A stretch of DNA of 23,786 nt, taken from the NCBI GenBank assembly GCA_037178675.1, contig JAYMGJ010000845.1, forward strand, positions 1 through 23,786. The letters run 5' to 3'. Of this stretch, positions 9,246-18,700 are shown piece by piece (within the stretch, counting starts at the first letter, position 1; each line of letters starts with the position of its first letter). The position numbers were made by a program, and so were the translations under genes. The stretch is from Scleroderma bovista. Lineage: Eukaryota; Basidiomycota; Agaricomycetes; Boletales; Sclerodermataceae. The notes under the pieces were generated by a model. That model was given only the letters and a program-made list of their open reading frames with translations, was not told the origin of the DNA and did no database searches.

Positions 9246-11291
9246 CTAGATGCTGCCAGAGGGAAACTGTAAGCCTAGTTGAGCTCTGAACTTCGTGAAT
9301 TTCTCGCAGGGTAAGTTCTTGGTGAGCAGATCGGCGGGATTTTCAGCACCATCAATAAAGAATAGTTCCACGTTACCTTTCACGACTGACTCGCGGATTC
9401 CGTGGTAACGGATGTCGATGTGCTTGGAGCGAGGCTCCGTTACAGGGTTGGATGCCATGAATATGGACCCCTGATTATCACCGCAAATCGGGATAGCTTT
9501 CAGCTTATAGCCGAGCTCACCGAGTAGACTCCGAATCCAGGTAACTTGGCGAGCGCAATCGCTCAAAGCCATGTATTCAGCCTCAGTGGACGAGTATGCA
9601 ATAGTCTTCTGCGCACGAGAAGTCCAACTGATCAAGCCATCTGCAAGCTTCAGGTAGAAACCTGTCTGCGAGAGGCGAGAGGTAGGGTCTGATCCCCAAT
9701 CTGAGTCCGTGCATGCAATCAGGCCAGCACCGGATCCACCATTGTACACTAGGGAATAATTAGGTGTACCGATCAAGTAGCGACAAATATAAAGTGCTTT
9801 GGAGAGGTGGTCCTGGGATGGGTTCGCGGCATGGCGCGAGAGATGGGTGACTGCAAAAGCAATGTCGGGCCTAGTGCCTAACATAAGGTACAGAAGGGAC
9901 CCAATAACCGTCTGGAAACGGGAGCAGAGTTCCGCATCAACAGGCTCTGTATTTTTGGCGGCATAGTAGCCAGCCGGCAGTGGGGTGCTTGCGGACTTTG
10001 CATTGAGCATGCCGCAACGTTCGATGACCTTTTGAAGGTACGTGCATTGGTCCAAGTGGATAGCGCGACCCTTGCGAGTGATTCGCACTCGGAGGAACTC
10101 CTTAGGTTCTCCAAGGTCTCTGCACTCCCATTTGCGCATGAACTGCGCTTTGATGGCATCAACAACAGCCTTGTTAGGGCCGCAGAATAAAGCGTCGTCA
10201 ACATAGATAATACCGATGACGATGTTGGTGCCTTTCTTCTTGTAGAAGAAGATGCCTGCTTCAGACTTAAGGTGCTCAAACCCGAGCTCTTTGAGAGACT
10301 CATCGAGTGTGCGCCACCAAGCTAGGCCGGCCTGTTTGAGGCCATAGAGGGCACGCCAAAGGCGGAGCACTTTGCGCTCTTGCCAGGGAACTGCAAACCC
10401 TTCGGGTTGTTCCATGTAGATCTCTTCGTTGAGCTTGCCATACAAGTAGGCGCTCCGAACGTCGAGTCCAGTGATATACCAGTTCTCAAGTGCAGCAAGC
10501 GCAAGCATGAGGCGCACTGTTTCAAAGCGCATGACTGGTGAGAAGACCTGGTCGAAATCTAATCCCTCGACCTGGGAGAAGCCTTTCGCTACTAAGTGGG
10601 CTTTCTTGCGGCCATCCGACTTTACGTCGAAGACCCATCGGTTCTTAATGACCTTCTGGTCTCGGGGACGGTCAACTAGCTCAAAGACTTTGCGCTTTCG
10701 CAGCACGTCAAGCTCTTCTTGGCAAGCAAGTCGCCAGAGTTTCTGCTCAGCTTGGGGTAAGCGAGCAATGTCCTTATAGGACCAGTTGCGGACACTCTCG
10801 TATTGAGGGTCGCGGGTTTCGAGGGCTTTGCCCATCAGATAGTGGACTAGGTTTGCTCCCCCTTCCTCGCACATCTTTTGCACATCTTCCTCACTGGGCA
10901 TTGCAGAGGTGTTGGGGAAACCACCAGGAACATGGTCTGGTGTGTCCGGTTGTGGGGGTCTAGGGACCTCACCCACTGTTTCTCGCCATCGAGAGGCACT
11001 TTCGATATCCCGGAGTTGCTCGACGGGATGTCGCCGCTCACCATACACGTTACCAGGGCGCAATTGCACTCTACGTTCACGTTGGAGGCGGGCAGGGATA
11101 TTCACTGCAGGGGGTTGCGGTGCATTCTGGCGGCGTTCAGCTCAGCCAGGGCGCTGCGGTGCCGGAGGTGGCGGATTTCTTGCCGGTGAAGGCGTTCTCG
11201 GTGCTGGTGGAGGCACTGGAGATGGCGTACGGGGAGGATTTATTTGATTAGGCTCTTCCTCAGGAGCCTCAGGGTCCTCGCGCTTTGGATC
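9246..11291 (-). CDS. copia reverse transcriptase-RNase H (3' part of pol, inverted)
   Basis: The frame enters at 11291 as DPKRED, continuing the + half, and stops at 9246-9248. After a Pro/Glu-rich linker come WRLACQEELDVLRKRKVFEL, NRWVFDVK, KAHLVAKGFSQ and DVRSAYLYG. The catalytic box IYVDDALF lies at about 10190-10208. RNase H/connection motifs follow: ACTDSDWGSD, TEAEYMALSD, GDNQG, KHIDIRYH and the terminal ADLLTKNL. Together these are the copia RVT_2 and RNase HI set (Asp, Glu, Asp, Asp). One TGA (11144-11142) interrupts the linker (QRPG then AERRQ). The rest is open, so inactivation is recent. It reads toward LTR2 and has no start signal of its own, so it cannot be expressed as in an intact element. 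Confidence 0.93.
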
Positions 11292-11559
11292 TGTTGAAGT
11301 CGCACGTGCACCCGGCGTAAACCGTCGACGAAGTGCGCACAAGACTGCGACCCATATTAGTGTAGACTTAGTAATAGTCCTCTTTAGAGTAGATGTTACA
11401 TGTCACATGTCACATGTCACACGTCACACGTCACACTATTTGTTGTATATAAACAGCGTCCACTGCTTATATAATATAACAGCTCTTAACCAGCTACCGC
11501 TACCATCTCTGGTTGTGCACTCCACCCAAACAGGTGAGTTGGAGTAGCAGTTCCTCTAC
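11292..11559 (+). repeat. copia LTR3 (3' truncated)
   Basis: It starts TGTTGAAGTCGCACG right after GGATC and follows LTR1 to cctctac at about 11559, lacking the final ~29 bases (tacataggtattgtttcaaca). Its repeat tract differs in copy number from LTR1 and LTR2. Its right edge cuts into the last exon of the minus-strand gene. Confidence 0.9.
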
Positions 11560-14500
11560 GCATTGCTCAATGAATTGGGGTCGAGCTCCCCCACAGCAGA
11601 ATTGCACGCCATTTTTACGATAGCCTCCAACTGCGACAGAGTTCTCCTCTTGGCTGCGGCTGTAAGCTTCCTCGTTGGGCCACCCCAGTTCTGGTCCGAG
11701 AATGCACATGCAGTCCTACTGTCCTTGCCCGACACCATGTTGAGTTTTTTCGGAGTATGCACATCTCTTGTTGTCACCTTAGTAATACCACCCTTAACTG
11801 GGACCGTTGAATCGAACTCAATGTCACCCATTTTGACGAGCGTTAATCCACGCTGGAGCTATAAAAACACAAATCAGTTCTATAATGTCGCCAACATCTT
11901 AAATAAATGTTACCGCAGCACTGCAAAGCCCAAGGGCCCCAGCCACACCATGGTTCACCAGGGCGGAGGTGTTGAGAGCAGGGACTTCCATGTGTCCTTT
12001 GATGGCATTCAAGTGGCTGGTTAGAAGCAACTGCTGCACAAAAACAGAACAGAAAGCCTTGTCGGGATCATCTTGATCCAGATCCAGGTATAGGAATTTA
12101 AGGCGGTCCAGTAATAATTGCTCAGTGGCTTGAGGTGTCGGGTCCCGAGGGGTGAGGAAGAAGGCAGTGAGTTGTGCAACAGCCGCAGAGGCAAATCCAT
12201 GCCTCCAGTCACACAAACGTTGAGATGCCTGCACACGGGCTCAACCAACTATGGAGTCAAAACATAGTAGAGTACTTACCACGGAAACCATGGGCGAGTT
12301 TGCATGAATGAAGGCAGTATTCTTGAGGAAGGGGTACACCACCGGCATGATCTCCTGCAAAGCATTGCAAATATCTTGCTTGGTGATGTTGAATGCGTCA
12401 TCTTGATTTCCAGCCCATAGGACTAGTGTTGGAATGACCTCCTTGCGCCACTTCTGATCCTTGTGTAGGTCGGAGGGAAGATCACCATTGTTGAAGCGAC
12501 CTTGCACAGCTGTGCGAGCATTTGTCTGGCTAGACAAGTCATCTCCAGATTGCGTGCTTGCTGTGAGTGGTTTCTTGCTTGATAAGCTCGATAGAGAACT
12601 TTCACCGGGCTCCAACTTGACCTTCTTGGGCACATTGTTCGTAACTGTAACCGATGTCTGAAAAAAAAAAGATGGCAATAGACATGGTAGCGTGCAGTAG
12701 TTCATACCTGGACTGTGGTACGCCCCTTTTGCTTCACTTCCTGTGCTTGGATAGTGTAGTCTTCATAGTCGTGCTTGATGCTGTCCAGCTCAACCTCAAT
12801 GTCATCCAGTACCAGTGCCTTTCTCTTGGTGCTGGCAAGTCTCGTGCCAGCATGATTGGTCTCACAATCCTTGGCCATGGCAGTGGTGCACTGAGACTAT
12901 CGTTACATTTCGTGAGTTTCAGATTCACTTAGTACGAAATGGTACTCAACCATGACACGACTGAGCATCTCAGCATCAATTATTGGCTCCAGGCTATCAG
13001 CAATGCAGTCTTCAGCAGGCGAGTGCGCAGGAACATCTGGTGTGAGATAGGACCCAACGTAACTAGCACTTGTAGTCAAAGTACTTGGGGAAGGAAGTGG
13101 GGCACTGGTTGATGTGCGAGGACTTGCAATGATGCTCGGAGGTTGCGCAGGACTTGTGTCAACAACATTTGCCCAGTTCTCGACACGTAAGTTGGCTAAA
13201 GCAACTTTATCATCCGAGCTAGTATTCGTTAGTGTCAAAACCAGTTCTCCTCAACGATCTTACTAGGAGGTCCAGAGGTGCAGGGAACTAATGAGGAGGT
13301 AAGTCCAGACACTAGTAGGTGCTAGTTAGTGCGGAGAGTCAAGTCCGGGTCAAACGAATGAAGTCCGGGCACTAGAGAAGCACAGGGAGTAAGTCCGGGT
13401 TTTTGCGGAGTAAGTCCGGACCGCGGGAAAGTGGTCCGGAGTTGAGCGCAGCTTGTCCGGAGTGAAGAACATCCCAGAGGTGGGATAGTCCTGAGAGGTC
13501 TAGCGTCGAGTCTGGGACAGAGGTGGCTTTTGCCCTCGTGCAAGTAGGAGACTTGCTAGGATCGGACATAGGACCAAGGGGACAAGATAGGACGGAGGCC
13601 GGAGTTGGCCGGAGTTCAGGAGTTCAGATGAACAGATGGATTTAGGAGAGCATGGTGGGTAGTACAGAGTGGGGAGTATCTTAGTCGAGATTTGATCTAA
13701 GGATCTACTAGGCCGGAGTACGGTAGTTTATATAGTAACGAGAACTAGGGTGAGTACATACGGTGACAAGTAAACACCTTAGTCGGGACAAGGGATGGAG
13801 CAGAAGCAGACAGGAAAATAAACCAGGTACAAGAAAATAAAGCAGGGACAGGAAAATAAACCGGAGCGGAAGCAGACACGGGGAACTAGAGTTACAGGGA
13901 CGACGGAGGAAAAGCAGGGACAAGGGAACTAGGTCGGAAGGGGACAGGTAAGGGTCAGAGGTGGACTTAACTAATGTTAAGTCCGGAGCGATGTCCAGGA
14001 CTGGAGGAAGTGGAACCAGAGGAAGCGGGACCGGAGGAAGTGCACGACCGGAGGAAGCGGGACCGGAGGAAGTGCACGACCGGAGGAAGTGCAAGAGCGG
14101 AGGGAGTGTACGAGCGGAGGGAGGGCGGAGTAGCCGGAGGAAGGTCCGGAGTTGGACATGGAAATGTCCTAAGCCTTTGGTGGACCTGACAGAGGAAGCG
14201 GAGCAGGAGCAGGAGCAGAACTGAGCTGGAGTTGGATGTACCAGCCGGAGTTGGGCTACGTCGCAGACAAGGCTAAGGGAGTGGCCGGACTGAAACCGGA
14301 GTAGCGACTAGTGGTAGGTACAGGTCCGACACGGAGGAGTTAGACCGCGGATCTGTCTGTAAGAAGACAGGGGTTAGTCCTGAGGCGGAGATGGACGTAG
14401 TGACCGGAGTTGAGCTGGAGTGCAGCTACAGGGCTGGAGATGGCCGGACTAGATCCGGAGTTGCATCTATGCCTAAGGAGAGGTCAGGCGGGCCATGGTT

Positions 14501-15205
14501 AGACCGGAGTTGCGACTGGAAAAGTATGGATATGACAGTTAGCACGTTAGCAAAGAAAAGTGTTGCCTCAGTTAGGATTAACATAGAGTTAGAAATCAAC
14601 ATACATCAATACTCCGTCTTTGATCATAATACCATGAGTCATGTCATGTGTAGATGGCACAGCAGCCTTCTTGCATGCAGCGACTATTGCTTCTCGAAGT
14701 GCTGGCTTTGTCGCCTTCACCCTGCTCTTCTTCAACGTAATAGTCCCATTGGCATTGTCTTCCACAACAGCTGCAGGGGTAAGTGATTCACTCATCATCT
14801 CTACCGATGAGATCAGTCTAATGGATTCTTTGTTAAGGACAAGTACGCACCAGTGTCCATGCCATCAGCCTCCTGCAACATGGATCCAGGGACGCTAGCA
14901 GTGCGAATGCGAGGGCGAGGGCACGGCCTCACTGGCCTAGTACCGATGGCACTATCGGTGGTTTGATCCATTTGCATCCTCTCTTCAATATTGCTGACTC
15001 GTTGGTAGCCCTTTTGCATTGCCGTGACCTTCACAGCCAGGGCCTCCTGAGCACAATTGTTGTCGGCCTGCTTCTGTGCACTGGTACGTCTTTTTGGTTG
15101 ACTGTCCAGGACTATTTGACCGGGGTGCACATTTGCTGTCTGACGTTTTGGGCAACCACTTGCAAGAGTCCCATCAAGTCCATCGGCAGTTGGTGAGTTT
15201 CCCAT
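11556..15205 (-). CDS. Seven-exon basidiomycete dispersed-family protein, C-terminus truncated
   Basis: Exons inferred: 15205-14851, 14800-14605, 13218-12936, 12890-12708, 12657-12280, 12228-11914 and 11858-11556. All phases agree, giving about 670 residues. Introns are 45-55 bp except the second, which holds a solo LTR. Exon 1 has HPGQIVLDSQPKRRTSAQKQ, a helical charged segment and a proline/arginine run (RPVRPCPRPR). Later blocks include WRKEVIPTLVLWAGNQ, CDWRHGFASAAVAQL, FVQQLLLTSHLNAIKGHMEV and GVAGALGLCSAA. I recognise this order from a large uncharacterised agaricomycete family often found near Plavaka/KDZ transposons; I do not know its function. The last exon ends in a TAG inside LTR3, so the natural C-terminus is lost. 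It is divergent from the Plavaka gene at 15438 across 232 bp. The exon 3/4 boundary is the least certain. Confidence 0.78.
13233..14571 (-). mobile_element. Solo LTR (1339 bp) inside an intron
   Basis: On + it starts TGTCAAAACC and ends GTTGCCTCA (TG...CA). It is flanked by perfect GTTAG duplications at 13228-13232 and 14572-14576. Removing it and one GTTAG leaves a 42-43 bp intron from GTATGT to ACTAG, with in-frame exons. The interior is purine-rich with dozens of ccggag/aagtccgga words and no coding frame. The orientation of the parent element is not certain. No internal region remains, so it is a recombination product of a full element, or a very short non-autonomous one. Confidence 0.88.
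13330..14480. repeat. CCGGAG/AAGTCCGG minisatellite within the solo LTR
   Basis: Irregular tandem words (aagtccgg, ccggagttg, cgggaccggaggaagtgcacga) recur throughout. A well-ordered block of about 20-22 bp units lies at 14005-14100. Frames crossing it encode Gly/Arg/Ser-rich repeats and are not regarded as genes. Confidence 0.75.
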
Positions 15206-15437
15206 TCCTTGTGCAATCGACGGTTTTTGTTGACTTTGCTGAAGTGGGGAGACAGAAGAAAGAAAAAAAAAAAGGTGAACATTATGTACACCTCATCCTC
15301 CCTCAGACCATATAGTACTAGCGCTCGGAGTTTATTTTTTTCTGGCTACGCGCAACAGGTCAGTTTGTAATTTTCTCTTCACTTACACGCTCTCTCTTCC
15401 CTGTAATTTGTCTGACAGGACAACGCTGGGTACTGGC
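15206..15437. promoter_or_regulatory. Shared divergent intergenic region
   Basis: It separates the start of the minus-strand dispersed-family gene (15205) from the Plavaka ATG (15438). It contains an A-tract (15263-15275) and accatatagta as a TATA candidate near 15308. A likely 5'-UTR intron for the Plavaka gene runs 15359-15418 (donor caacag/gtcagt, acceptor tctgacag). Shared control of the two genes is inference. Confidence 0.5.
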
Positions 15438-16183
15438 ATGCATGCCCGAACATTCTTCCGCCTTCCTTGCACCAAGGCTGGCTGTCATCGATGGTTCAAG
15501 AACAAGTCGGGTCTAACACAACACCTGAATGCCTGCCATCCAGACCTTCCACCCATCGAAGTCTCTGACCTGGCTCAACAGGAACAGGGCCAAGATCAAC
15601 AGTCCCTGCGGGATGAGGAACAATTCCAGCCCCTACCAGATGACTATGACGATCATCCCTTTTGTACAGAATTCGTTGGGCAGGGTGACATGTATTATCG
15701 AAATTATCACCCAAGACTCACTGGTATGTAACACGAATTCTAGGACTAACCTCAAATGCATTAACAATGTATTTTGTAGGGCGTCCTTGTGATGCATCAG
15801 GGGCCTTCCTCCCTGCTGGTCAGCCCCCCGAACCTCTTCCCAAAAAGCCAACTGACGACTGGTTGCCATATTCGAGTCGTCCAGAGTTTGAGCTGGCTGA
15901 CTTCCTCTTCCGGCGCAGTCAAATGTCCACAGCCAACATCAACGAACTGTTGGATCTCTGGAATGCAACACTCCTTGGTACCAGTGGCCAGCAAGTCTTT
16001 CAGGACAGTGCTGAAATGTACAAGACAATTGATAACACCCCACTTGGGGATGTGAAATGGGAGAGTTTTTGTGTTTCTTATACCGGTGAACGCCCAACTG
16101 ATGAGGTGCCACCGTGGATGAATGATACGTATGACATCTGGTACCGGGATCCCAAGGAGGTGGTTCGTGAAATGCTTTCCCGG
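15438..16183 (+). pseudogene. Plavaka transposase, N-terminal part, disrupted
   Basis: Start at ATG 15438 follows a likely leader-intron acceptor. Exon 1 (15438-15723) encodes a C2H2 finger, Cys-x4-Cys-x12-His-x4-His (LPCTKAGCHRWF ... HLNACH), typical of Plavaka N-termini. Intron 15724-15779 (GTATGT...TAG, 56 bp) keeps frame. Exon 2 has the family hallmarks: DDWLPYSSRPEFELADFLFR, QMSTANINELLDLW, IDNTPLGDVKWESF and WMNDTYDIWYRDPKEVV. At 16183 the frame meets an LTR (TGTAGGGG). The next family residues (PDFAGDMDYQPFREY) are found at 22409-22453, proving that 16184-22404 is an insertion. Plavaka enzymes mobilise DNA transposons with terminal inverted repeats. The catalytic RNase H-fold region is beyond the second insertion and not in the window. 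Confidence 0.92.
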
Positions 16184-16451
16184 TGTAGGGGGGGGTTGGG
16201 TGTTGCTGCTGCCTCAGGTGAGGCACGCTCGACCCAGGGGCTTCTGGAGGTCTGGCAGAGCTCCCAGGGACTGGGGAGACTAGAGGAAGTAGGGAGAGTA
16301 GAGGTGTTCAGTCACTCCAGGACTGAGATCAAACATATACAGAGGAAAGAGGGAAGTTGCTTAGTAAGCTAAGTACAAGCCTACATAGCTAAGGTAAGAG
16401 TCCAGTATCAGTACTACCAATTCTACACCTAGAGACAGGACTGTCTCTACA
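16184..16451 (-). repeat. LTR_c of the gag-only element (3' LTR)
   Basis: On + it runs TGTAGGGGGGGG...GTCTCTACA. It matches 22137-22404 over its whole length with only scattered differences. A 9 bp hairpin sits at its U3 end (16430-16449). Confidence 0.92.
16430..16449. other. LTR_c terminal hairpin
   Basis: TAGAGACAGGACTGTCTCTA forms a 9 bp perfect stem with a 2-base loop, two bases inside the LTR end. The same sequence is in LTR_a (22383-22402). LTR_b has an equivalent with changed but still paired bases. Confidence 0.85.
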
Positions 16452-16490
16452 CCTCCCAGGCACTTGAAACACTGACTGTCCCCAGTCAGG
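16452..16490 (-). other. Polypurine tract and internal hairpin beside LTR_c
   Basis: CCTCCC on + (GGGAGG on -) abuts the LTR and is the plus-strand primer candidate. At 16472-16489 ctgactg-tccc-cagtcag forms a 7 bp stem with a tetraloop. The TGAC core starts 22 bases from the LTR end, exactly as beside LTR_b. Confidence 0.75.
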
Positions 16491-17475
16491 CACTCACCAA
16501 CCACACCAAACCACAACCAAAGACCCACTAAACCTTCCAAAACACCAAACAGTCCATCAAAAACGCACAGACTCACATAACCCTGGGAACACGAACACTC
16601 CGCACGTCATCAGAGTGGTCCCCAGACCTAAGGACGGCAAGAGGTTGACTAACAAGGATGGGGAATGGCAGGAGAAGCAGTCCTGAGGAAGGAGGATAGG
16701 AGAGAGCACCTAAAAAAGGCAAAAAGCGGAGGGGAAGGAGGACAAGGGCAAAGAGATATCTCCGGAACGGCTGGGGCGATTGGGGCGATCAAGGTGGCGT
16801 TAGAAAGCCCTCATCGAGTAGTACTTGGCCCTAGAAGCGATAAGGGAACAGCGCGGAAACCGTCGACATACATGCAGATCTTTCTCCCTCCTCTCTGGAC
16901 TCCAAAATGCGAATATCTCTGGAACGGCAAGGGAAACGCGCGACGAAAAAGCGAATACGAAATCGACGATATCGAGAGAACTAGAGACTAAAAGGACGAA
17001 AGGGCCGGTCGAGAAACAGAGGCAGAATGGACGAATCTCAGAAAGAGGGGGGGAGGAGGAGAAGCGCAGCATAGCGAGGGAATGGCTGGACGGATGGATG
17101 CGGCGTGATAGGATGGTGTTGCCATAGTACAGAGGGGTTAGGACACGAAAGGACGAAGCGGGACGAGCCTTAGATCCCGAGATATCGACCTATCAGTCCC
17201 AAACTCCACCCAAATGCGAAAATGCGAATATCTCCGCAACCGCTGGACCAATCGCGATGACCCAGGCACCATTCGAAAGCCCTCGACGAGTAGATCTTGA
17301 TTCCAGAAAAGCGAAAGATCCGGCGCAAAAGGGAGCGAGATATGCGCCAAACTCGAGGGGGGCAGGAGGAGAAGATGCTGAAAACTCAAGGGAAAATGAT
17401 GGAAACTTCAAAGGAGTGACTGTAGTTGGTTAAGAGGGACCTAGAAAGAGGATAGGGAGTGCCAAGACACAGAAA
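16491..17475. other. Non-coding internal region between LTR_b and LTR_c
   Basis: About 1 kb without a plausible gene. It carries three copies of a motif resembling gcgaatatctccggaacgg (near 16755, 16908 and 17222). In the first and third, gaaagccctc(a/g)(t/a)cgagtag follows about 40-50 bases later (16804 and 17275). The segment sits where the 5' leader and body of the LTR_b-type element would be, but all genes are missing. Confidence 0.6.
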
Positions 17476-17494
17476 CCCCTCGTGGTGGGCTCCA
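17476..17494 (-). other. Primer-binding site of LTR_b
   Basis: On -, TGGAGCCCACCACGAGGGG follows the LTR_b end (CCCCCTACA) after TCAT. It starts with TGG, complementary to a tRNA CCA end, and differs at one base from the site beside LTR_a. The exact tRNA is not identified. Confidence 0.7.
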
Positions 17495-18104
17495 ATGATG
17501 TAGGGGGTGAGTCCCTTGAAGGCGCGAAAATGGGTGTCCACCCAAGGAGACCTGGTCTGGCTTGACTAGGGGAGCTAAGGAGAATAGAGCGCAGGAGCGC
17601 ACTCGGAGGTTCCGGGAGTCGAGAGAGAGCAGAGTAGGGGTGAGGAGCGCAGCAAAAATGCGCAGGGAGTGCGCGACTAGGGAGTAGGGAGGTTGCCTAG
17701 TGTGTGTAGACACGCGCTAGGGAGAGCTGGGAATAGCGGGATCCACCGGAAATCGTTGGAGCGCCAAATAGGGTCGTCTAGGGTCGTCAGAAAACAAAGA
17801 GAGAGCGGCAGGACACGAGAGAAACGACAGAGAAACACCGGAAACGACAGAACTTGCACTTAGACACTCAGATGGGGGCGGAAAAGAAACTTCTTATTTT
17901 TGTGAGGACTAGGGCTATATACTGAAGCCTAATCCAGGGGGAAGGGTACAAGCGACCCGGAGAGAAGGAGAGAGGATGACAGTGCTAAGAGGGAACGTAA
18001 TACTAACATAATGACAGCTGTCAGGGACGCTAAAGTGAGGGGAAAGGCTGAGGGACACAAAGGCAGAAGCTAAAGTGACAGGAAGAGAAGTGGAGAGCAA
18101 ACCC

Positions 18105-18500
18105 TATGTAGTGCGACCCTATGCAGTGCGATGCGACCCTATGCAGCACGATGCGGCCCTATGCAGTGAGACCCTATGCAGGAGAGTGACCCGACCTGAT
18201 GCAACACGACCCGATGCAATGCGACCTGATGCAATGCGACCCGATGCAATGCGACCCTATGCAGTGAGACCCTACGCAGGAGAGTGACCCGACACAATGC
18301 AGTGCGACCCGATGCAATGTAGTGTGACCCGATGCAATGTAGCGTGACTCGATGCAATGTAGCGCGACTCGATGCAATGTAGCGCGACTCGATGCAATGT
18401 AGCGCGACCCAATGCAATGTAGTGCGACCCAATGCAATGTAGCGCGACCCAATGCAATGTAGCGCGACCCAATGCAATGTAGTAGTGCGACTCGATGCTA
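18105..18500. repeat. 15/20 bp minisatellite in LTR_b
   Basis: The left part has 15-16 bp units (cctgatgcaatgcga, ccctatgcagtgcga). The right part (18290-18490) has about ten 20 bp units of the type cgatgcaatgtagcgcgact. Because 20 is not a multiple of three, all frames stay open with the same repeated peptide. This explains several overlapping minus-strand frames that are not genes. Confidence 0.92.
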
Positions 18501-18680
18501 CTCCAAGTGACTGAGACAGTCAGGAAGGGATAGGGATGAGCTACGCATGCAGGACCTTCGCAGGGCCCTATCAGGTGTACCAAGCTGCGCATTGGAGAGC
18601 TCTTGTGTGGGTTGGGTGTGGGTGGCTGTGCTGAGTAGCACGAGCGAGTTCGGGTGAATACTGATCGGTATATGTGCACC

Positions 18681-18700
18681 TAGAGACGCATGCGTCTCTA
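18681..18700. other. LTR_b terminal hairpin
   Basis: TAGAGACGCATGCGTCTCTA is a perfect 20 bp palindrome two bases inside the LTR end. Compared with LTR_c, stem bases ACAG/CTGT are replaced by ACGC/GCGT, and both remain fully paired. Confidence 0.88.

Larger units (their letters stand above)
5346..11559 (+). mobile_element. Ty1/copia LTR retrotransposon with inverted 3' half
   Basis: Layout: LTR1(+) 5346-5634, primer site, gag-protease-integrase(+) 6018-8911, LTR2(-) 8912-9199, polypurine tract(-), RNase H/reverse transcriptase(-) 9246-11291, LTR3(+) 11292-11559. The + part ends in GATCC (8907-8911) directly before LTR2, and the - part ends in the complement GGATC (11287-11291) directly before LTR3. 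Joining the halves through one GATCC keeps the frame and gives about 1645 codons, the usual copia gag-pol size. The GATCC pair is the expected footprint of an antisense LTR insertion (5 bp target duplication). Recombination of that LTR with the 3' LTR then inverts the segment between. Outer flanks (aggag left, cattg right) do not match, and LTR3 lacks about 29 terminal bases, so the outer right end is rearranged. As arranged it cannot make a full gag-pol. Confidence 0.92.

Noticed and set aside
11561..11572. Reading cattgctcaatg as the true end of LTR3 with an internal 9 bp deletion
   Set aside because: The resemblance to tattgcttcaaca is partial, the end would not be CA, and no target duplication results; simple truncation at about 11559 is preferred.
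11563..12024. Plus-strand frame of 153 codons opposite the seven-exon gene
   Set aside because: It is antisense to two well-phased exons and their intron and has no recognisable content.
13708..14224. Frames of 60-130 codons within the solo LTR
   Set aside because: They follow the ccggag repeat and lie inside an insertion with clear LTR termini and target duplications.
11556..15205. Assigning the seven-exon gene to a specific DUF family such as DUF6532
   Set aside because: The block order recalls uncharacterised agaricomycete proteins, but I could not match a named domain with confidence without a profile search.
18105..18500. Possible CRISPR-like array
   Set aside because: Units are contiguous with no unique spacers, and the context is a eukaryotic LTR.
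18139..18679. Several overlapping minus-strand frames rich in HCIGS/HRVAL peptides
   Set aside because: The 20 bp repeat keeps all three frames open; the same peptide appears in each, so these are minisatellite shadows.
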